Source: Lamellibrachia satsuma (taxonomy: Eukaryota > Annelida > Polychaeta > Sabellida > Siboglinidae). Taken from it: DNA of 64,000 nucleotides. Position numbers and translations under genes: made by a program. Location: contig BSQZ01000033.1 in assembly GCA_033239005.1 (NCBI GenBank), positions 5,528,001 through 5,592,000 on the forward strand, read 5' to 3'. This document shows, one piece after another, positions 38,365-64,000 of this stretch. Below the pieces are notes generated by a model. It saw only the letters and a list, made by a program, of their open reading frames with translations, did no database searches and was not told where the DNA came from. Position 1 is the first letter of the stretch; every line of letters begins with the position of its first letter.

Positions 38365-38545
38365 AAATACAGCGCTAACCTGGACACCAGAAGGAAACAG
38401 AAAAAGAGGCAGGCCGAAAACAACGTGGCGACGAATAATGGAAGAAGGACTGAAGGCTGCTGGGTTGGCATGGGGCACAGTATCCAGACTCGTCCGCCCC
38501 ACTCTTGAGCTTAAGGGCAGACGTCCCCGGTGGGATTTTTGTAAG
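38365..38545 (+). mobile_element. Second LINE family, C-terminal fragment
   Basis: Reads ALTWTPEGNRKRGRPKTTW then RRIMEEGLKAAGLAWG, the basic C-terminal segment of the LINE family also seen at 14685-16215. It abuts copy 5 within a few bases, giving a chimeric junction. Confidence 0.75.
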
Positions 38546-39457
38546 TGTCAAATTGGACTTTCCGTAGCCAAATGGCTACGGAGCTAATAACTTAATAAGT
38601 TTTAACACCGATACGCACTAACCGTTTCACATGTGTATTCCGTGACATACAACCAACACTTGGGATTCAAGAAACTGAAGAAATATATTCCAAATAATTA
38701 TTAATGAATACATTTATTGGTCACACAGAACAAATTTCATAAATAGCCGCCATACTGTGCACGTGATGCTGCCTTTGGGTCACATGATCAAACGCGATTT
38801 CGTGTAGAATGAGGCCAGAATGGGCCAGCAACACAAACATAAATAAAACACCCATTAGTAAGTTAGTCGTTTATAGGGGGATGATTAATGATGTAACTCT
38901 TTGGCCAGCAGACGGCAATTCTTAGCGTGACCTTACATTGATCTACGAGAATCCCGTTTGGTAATCTCGCTCACAACAACATCCGGTTATATACAAATTT
39001 TGACAAGCAAATGCGTTCTGACAAAAAGGTAATAATTTCACACTTTTACATGGTTATTGTCAGGTACCTTTAGTGATATTCATATAAGAATGCATACAGA
39101 CACGAAAGACGTGTTTATTGCTCTGTTTGTGGAGTTTTTGTAAGGTTTCACGTTTCATGAAAATACTTACGTTTCCGCCGAGCGAGAACTTCGCCTTACA
39201 ACAGCAACAGCCAGATAGAAAAAATTGTATGGCGATTGACTTTGCCTAGGGGCACAGCAGCAAGGAGAGTCCAATACAGATCTGGCGAGATCTTGTACGA
39301 GCCTTATGTGCCACACGACATGAAGATGATAAGCAAGTAAGCAATTATAAATAGTGTCTTTAAACTTAAAGAATGTAGTGGAACCAGACAGCACAAAACA
39401 GCATTGGTTAGGGAACAATGCTCGGTTTTTGGGGGATATTGGCGCTATAGAAGTGTT
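38546..39457. other. No gene recognised
   Basis: Unremarkable sequence. Confidence 0.35.
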
Positions 39458-39616
39458 CGCTATTGTATTGTATTGTATTGTATTGTATTGTATTTTATTT
39501 TATTTTATTTTATTTTATTTTATTTTATTTTATTTTATTTTATTTTATTTTATTTTATTTTATTTTATTTTATTTTATTGTATTGTATTGTATTGTATTG
39601 TATTGTATTGTATTGC
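39458..39616. repeat. TATTT/TATTG pentanucleotide repeat
   Basis: About 32 pentamers arranged as TATTG, then TATTT, then TATTG blocks. Confidence 0.96.
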
Positions 39617-39894
39617 ATGCCAACGCATAATTAATCGCGTTCAAAGTTATTCAAACGTCAAGCTAGCTGATGTTTACGTTCCGATGCTAGCATTGTGATT
39701 TTAACGTTGTGTTTAATACCAGTAAGCGTCATGGCTGGTACGATGTATTCTTTGCTGAAACAAATTCTTTCCAACTCTCTCATTTGAAGTACAATAATAA
39801 ATGTACTTCCATCGACAATCGTTCTCGCGATGCATTGCGTTTATACACGGACGCCATCTAGCGATCAAAAAACATTCCTGGAAACGAGCGTTAA

Positions 39895-40016
39895 TGCTAG
39901 CAGTGTAATGTTTAAAAGTAAAATTGAAACTGCATGGTCAGGGAGGGCTATACATAAATGAAGCATGTTGGTTTCTCGATAAGCCAGTTGCTTCGGTTTC
40001 CATTTACCATCTGGAA
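39895..40016 (+). mobile_element. CR1/L2-group LINE (copy 6), 3' end fragment
   Basis: Matches copy 1 from about 12237 to 12360: 'gctagcagtgtaatgttta' for SSVNMFK, then 'tctcgataagccagttgctt' and 'accatctgg' in the UTR. The 81-codon frame that begins inside it (39958) is not supported as a gene. Confidence 0.8.
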
Positions 40017-42034
40017 GTTGCTGCTTTTGATGACAGTCTTATTAAGTTATAGTTTGTTTATTGCGATGATCTCTCTGTATGAAGTATATAACAACACGTA
40101 CGTCTGCATTGCCAATAGTTCGAACCAGGTTTGGGTTCAAACGATCTGCTATGATCAGACAAAAAACTTTCACCTCGATCTAGATACATGCGAATATGTA
40201 TGAAACGTTACACTATTGCATCATAAGGTAGAGTGGGTCAAGGAGCCCCCCTTAAAGAGAAATCGTACGCAGGAAATAATCCTTACAGTAAATATCGTCT
40301 ATGTGCTATGAATGATCTAATTCATTATCTTAGGTACATTTCGTGATTTGAAATTGGGCGTTTGCAATATTATGATTTCTTTATTTGAATATACATATAC
40401 ATTTATACCACTACTAGAATCGTATTAGGTTATTGCATTCATTTACATCTTGTGTATCGGTTTCCCGTAGCTATTATATATAGTCCCACTTCGGTAAGGA
40501 CGATTTTTATTATTTATTATTATCTAATGTTAATGTGAATAGCTCACCGCGTGTTTCGTTTCTGCTGTAGCCATGTTGTAACCCGATGGGTGATGTACGG
40601 TTTCATCTGGCTGACTCGAAATTCGTATTTTCGAGCCTTATGGTTAGATGGAGGGGTAGCAATTTATCGCATTATGGCGACTTGCCCCACCTGACCCTAC
40701 ATCTTTTCATAAAATATATGAAGTCTAAATAAAATATAAACTAAAAACACATTGACCGATTACAGTCACCCACAAGCCGTCTGGGTTTATTGCGGATGGG
40801 AATCTAACGAAAGCTAACAGAAAACCAGCCCCATAAAAACAAATGCACATTTAACCAATTAGTAACCTTCTTCGTAAAATGCTCATTTAACCCATTAGTA
40901 ACCTTCTTCGTAAAATGCCTATAGGCCTACTACCACAACAAGGCTTCTTCGGCATCAGTGTCACTTCTTTTTTTGCAAGTCGAACGTGCATAGTAATTAA
41001 ACGATCTCCTTTTCGTCACGGAGAACGTCAATTTCTGGTACAACTGCAATCTGACTATAATCGAGTTAGAGTGAGTTAGTTATACAACTCCTCATAAACG
41101 AGCTCTGGCACCAAACGTTCAGGGGTTCGTCTGCGACCCCAAGAAGGTAACACTATAATTATTTCTCGAAATTCACTCCTCTATTACCTTTTCTACAAAC
41201 AGTCGAATTATCCTTCGTAGTTATTACGTACAATTGTTTGCAACGTTATGCGAACAATTACGTACAATTGTTCCCAACACCATGCGTCTTTTCTACGATT
41301 GTTCCAAGTTACGTTTACTAAACCGGGTATGAATAAAATTAAAATGTTATTACATACACTTGTTATATTGCATATACACTTTGGGGCAATCATTTGTATA
41401 CATGATTGTATTTGTATACACCAATAAAACGGCGAGTGGCTGTTTATCCGGTGCAAAAAAGTAAATCCCCGTCCATTTGAACAGCGCGAGGAACCATACG
41501 AAACCAGTTCCTTTGCGATTTGTTTTCATTGTATGACATACGGACAAATGGCATCTTTGCGATGAGAATCGCCCGTGAATCGTACGGGACGGTGGCGGAG
41601 TAGCACAAGTAATCGGACAGGACCGTAGGCCGATGCCGATTATGTTCGCTACTTGCCAGCCGTTCACTAGGGGAGACCGGGGCTAGTTGTTACGATGTTC
41701 AGTTAAAATAATATTTCGTGAAAAGCATTTTAGATGCATTATTTCTGTCAACGTGTACATAAAATGTATTATTCCTGTTAACAAAATGTATCATACCATT
41801 GCTATTCCCTATTGTAGTTAATCAAAATTAATGTCCGTTTGTTATTTTATACGCGACGACGTAAACAATACTTTCGTCGTGATCTAACGTGCGCTGCGAA
41901 TAATTAATAGCAATGGTGAACCGTAAAGTAAGGTCGGGGGTCACTAAACTGGTGAGGAAGAAAGCAGAAAAAAGTGCCCGACAATACGTTTCAAACATAT
42001 AGTTTATTTTACAGCATAGAAAGCATGGATGTAC
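40017..42034. other. No gene recognised
   Basis: Possible MITE ends: 'gtagagtgggtcaaggagcc' at about 40229 and, inverted, 'ttgccccacctgaccctac' at about 40682. There is also a two-copy 36-bp duplication at 40850-40920 (TTAGTAACCTTCTTCGTAAA), and 'ggggagaccggggctagttg' at about 41670. Confidence 0.35.
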
Positions 42035-42207
42035 GTGAATCCAGCATATAGTGCCCACCGACAGTACAGGTCTACCTACACTCCTTCTTCCCATCATTAA
42101 TCCGCTTCTGGAACAGTGTACCTGTAAATGCATCATCAGCTACATCCCTACCTTCATTCAGGTCTTCACTGAAGAAATGGATGGGGCACCACATAATCAT
42201 CAAATAG
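42035..42207 (+). mobile_element. LINE C-terminal fragment of another clade
   Basis: A plus-strand frame ending in TAG at 42207 reads VYLHSFFPSLIRFWNSVP, then SATSLPSFRSSLKKWM. The SFFP..I..WN.LP pattern is the usual end of many LINE (Jockey/CR1/RTE-like) ORF2 proteins. Only the last 55 or so codons remain. Confidence 0.7.
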
Positions 42208-44375
42208 ATCACTGATATTGTTTTTAACAGTTCTTAACTTTTGACATCAAGATTATCGGTTTTTTCGTTTTTAACTTTTAACTAACTTTTATATTGCTGC
42301 CTTTTAATCACTGGAAAAGTGCTCGCTCCGCACGTTATCCCACCCGTAGAGTATATTCCTCGATACTCGGGGCATCTACAGTATTATAAAGTCAGGCGAC
42401 TCGACTTTGTCTTTGCACGCGCCAGCGATGGCCGCGTCATGACGTCATGACGCAAATAACTAGTTCGGTCCATATCATGAACGTTCAATGCCGCTTTTAA
42501 TATTGCACCCCAGTATCGCACGACCGTATTGATGCGCTTTTGGTTTTCCTAGTTAATAACAAACATTTAATGAATATGCCAAAACGCGTTAATACATACA
42601 AATATAAATCTTACTATGTGTGACTATTTTAGCCTTAGTCGTAATGTGTAATGACTGACCACTCCGAAACTTTGCAGGGTGGCCCAGAAGATAATGCCTC
42701 TATATATACTGGGTTAGCTCACGACAGCCTGGGCTGAATTGAATTCTGCACCTGTAATTAAATGCACAAATAAAAATAAATACAAGAAACCAACTACAGT
42801 ATTAAGTGCTATTTAATGTCTTCAAAACTTTAATTTGACGAATAATGCTACACACTGCCCCCAGGCACGCATAGCAACAGTCGGGAAGGCAAATACTTCA
42901 TGTGACAGATGACTGTCTCCAACTATAGAGACTGGTGACCCTCCACCTGACAGTCATTCAACTGAATGGTCACATACATTGTGGACATGAGAACAAGTAC
43001 AGTGGCAACCTTCTTTAAGCAACGTTTCTCCAGTCTTGTTAATCGGGGACGTTCAAGAACCACTGTGGGCACAATGTGCCTCAGTCCAAGCTTAGAAAGG
43101 TCGGCGCAAGGTTCTGAAAAATACCGACTAGTTGAATGAGGCCTCATAAGACTCACATTCTGATAACTACAACACATACATATATATATATATATATACA
43201 GACTAGCTATTTATAGAACGTGCCGAGTGCTGGAAGGGAAGAAAGAAGTTCCCACGATTTTCATCAAATAACCTCTCGAGGAAAGGGATTCATTTTCTCC
43301 ATTCAATGTATTCAGATTATACCTATGATGTCCTGGCAAGTTCAACTCCAATAACTATACGTCTTACTAACGCAAGCATGAGAATCTTAGTGGTTGAGCC
43401 GAGCTTATCTTGAAACACCGCCACAATTGCATTGAGTTACAGTGTGCAATAATAATTGTAATTCATTTACCTAATGTTGCTACTCAACTGAAATAAGTAC
43501 AATACAAAGTAGCATCATTCCGTACATATTGCTGTTTAGCGTACTTTAATTATCAACAAAGCAAAATTACAAAAACCAAAAACAACGAGCATAAAACGTC
43601 ATCCCCTGAAACATTCCGCAAACGTACACCGTTTTAGTCAGCAAACCATTTTTAAACAGGGAATAAATAACATCATTTTGAGCAATTATTCATAAGACCG
43701 TTAATAATAATAAAATCAGTTTCCAAATGTTTCAAAACCAACATCAGTTTATAATTGGTATATTTGTTTTCTTGATTTTGACAATGTGCAAAACTTGTGT
43801 ATACACCCGGTGTCCTATACGTTTTCTTATGCGACAGCGTTCAATATCTTAGCGCGACTCCGGCCAGCTCTTGCCACCGTACGACTGCAGGTGTGAAGGC
43901 GGTGCTGCAAAAATATACAAAAATAAAATGCCTAACATTTGACTGTGCAGGTGATCAACACCTGCACAATAAAGCTGTCGTTGTGCATTCAATAAAATGC
44001 ATGCAAGTCTATAATGCCAAATGGCAATGAACAACAACAGCGTTTATACAGTCCTCTATTAAATAACCACAATACTTCATGTACACATACAACCACCAGA
44101 CGCGTGTCTATTCAAGTTTGGAACCAAGTCAGTCGAGTGGCAATTGCATAAAGTTAAAGTATCATAACATGACTGATTGAGTGACTCATCTAATCCAACA
44201 TCAAGTCAATTTTGCAGTCAAAACAACCAATGTTCCGTTATTAACTTTCAGATTTGCTGGTTTGGAAAACTACTTTGCATACAGAAGCTGCTTCAAAAAT
44301 CTCACATATGGTACATTACTTAGCCATGGCAACTAGAAGAATACTGTAATCGACGCAGCAAAATCACATATTCCA
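42208..44375. other. No gene recognised
   Basis: Region beyond the USP7 3' UTR. It has a short TA run at about 43180-43196 and a perfect 10-bp hairpin (TGTGCAGGTG/CACCTGCACA) at 43944-43968. Confidence 0.35.
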
Positions 44376-44381
44376 TTTATT
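44376..44381 (-). promoter_or_regulatory. USP7: Candidate USP7 polyadenylation signal
   Basis: TTTATT on the plus strand (AATAAA on the minus), about 420 bp after the USP7 stop codon at 44802. It is a plausible signal, but the true 3' end is unknown. Confidence 0.35.
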
Positions 44382-44801
44382 AAACCAGTAAGGTCTTTTG
44401 TGAAAAATCACATCTAATTATAGCAGATACAATCATTTTAAAAAGAATGCGTACTGCAACATGTCAGAGTTCAGAAATCAGGAATTGTATGGTCTTCCCT
44501 AGTGTAGTTTGTTGCTGTGAAACAATGCAACGATTGTGGTGGGCTCGATGCACCAGTGCTGCCACCTGTCTTAGCAGTACACCGACGAGCTAGCGATCGT
44601 CAGGCGACCGTATGGACCAGTCTGTTCGATTAAATCGACAAAGGTGAACTGATGCAACTAGCAATGGCACCACCGATCTGTTCATGACGACAAATCTATG
44701 TTATGAATGAGCTGTCCATCGATTGTCGTTCATGAATTCGCTCCGTGGTGTTGGGCACGGCAGCCAGGTTTATCGCTGGAACAACAGCCACTAGACCGGT
44801 A

Positions 44802-63689
<18,888 letters not shown>

Positions 63690-63725
63690 CTACACACACC
63701 AACATGTGTCTCAAACCACTCCCAG

Positions 63726-64000
63726 TCACTGCCACACATTCTAAGAGGTACCAGTCAAACCACTCCCAGTCACTGCCACATATTCTAAGAGGTACCAGTC
63801 AAACCACTCCCAGTCACTGCCACATATTCTAAGAGGTACCAGTCAAACCACTCCCAGTCACTGCCACATATTCTAAGAGGTACCAGTCAAACCACTCCCA
63901 GTCACTGCCACATATTCTAAGAGGTACCAGTCAAACCACTCCCAGTCACTGCCACATATTCTAAGAGGTACCAGTCAAACCACTCCCAGTCACTGCCACA
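63726..64000. repeat. 44-bp minisatellite at the window edge
   Basis: At least six copies of a 44-bp unit (GTCAAACCACTCCCAGTCAC plus TGCCACATATTCTAAGAGGT and ACCA), running out of the window. It begins about 20-35 bp upstream of the USP7 acceptor at 63690. Confidence 0.95.

Noticed and set aside
39958..40203. An 81-codon plus-strand frame with a hydrophobic segment
   Set aside because: It begins inside a LINE 3' end and has no homology or gene context.
43944..43968. Perfect 10-bp hairpin
   Set aside because: Isolated and short, with no link to a gene end, RNA gene or element.

Overview
The window is animal nuclear DNA, probably from an invertebrate with long introns and many repeats. The evidence is spliced genes with GT-AG introns, intron positions shared with vertebrate calmodulin, several non-LTR retrotransposon families, TTAA-type DNA transposons and a very high density of minisatellites. 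I cannot name the species from the sequence. The only host genes I could support are two, facing each other and both incomplete.

Plus strand, 2899-30829: three exons of a calmodulin or calmodulin-like gene. They cover the end of the N-terminal arm and all four EF-hands. The first exon is not found. The short last exon (the FVxMM tail) should lie downstream but I could not find it. The 23-kb first visible intron is filled with retrotransposon copies (8341-12412, 14685-16215, 19318-23225 with a second LINE nested inside), a fold-back element (16220-17054) and many tandem arrays.

Minus strand, 63689-44802: sixteen exons, all with matching splice phases, encoding the last 558 residues of USP7 (HAUSP, ubiquitin carboxyl-terminal hydrolase 7). 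This is the chain of C-terminal ubiquitin-like domains plus the activating tail. The TRAF/MATH and catalytic domains lie beyond 64000. The introns hold a Kolobok-like transposon with a nested TTAA element, a TTAA-flanked MITE, a tRNA-derived SINE and several minisatellites.

The most striking feature is where the minisatellites sit. Several have grown out of functional sequence. A 42-bp array (30811-32385) repeats the end of a calmodulin exon with its 5' splice site. A 60-bp array (55956-57870) repeats the start of a USP7 exon with its 3' splice site, in frame with the exon. A smaller array repeats the 5' splice site of the USP7 exon at 47804. A 65-bp array repeats the A-box half of a SINE. 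At least five arrays arose inside LINE sequence. In the two largest splice-site arrays the unit length is a multiple of three, so alternative splice-site choice could add 14- or 20-residue blocks. That is an inference that RNA data would settle.

Between the two genes (32.4-44.4 kb) I see only LINE fragments (37897-38545, 39895-40016, 42035-42207), short tandem repeats and unremarkable A+T-rich sequence.
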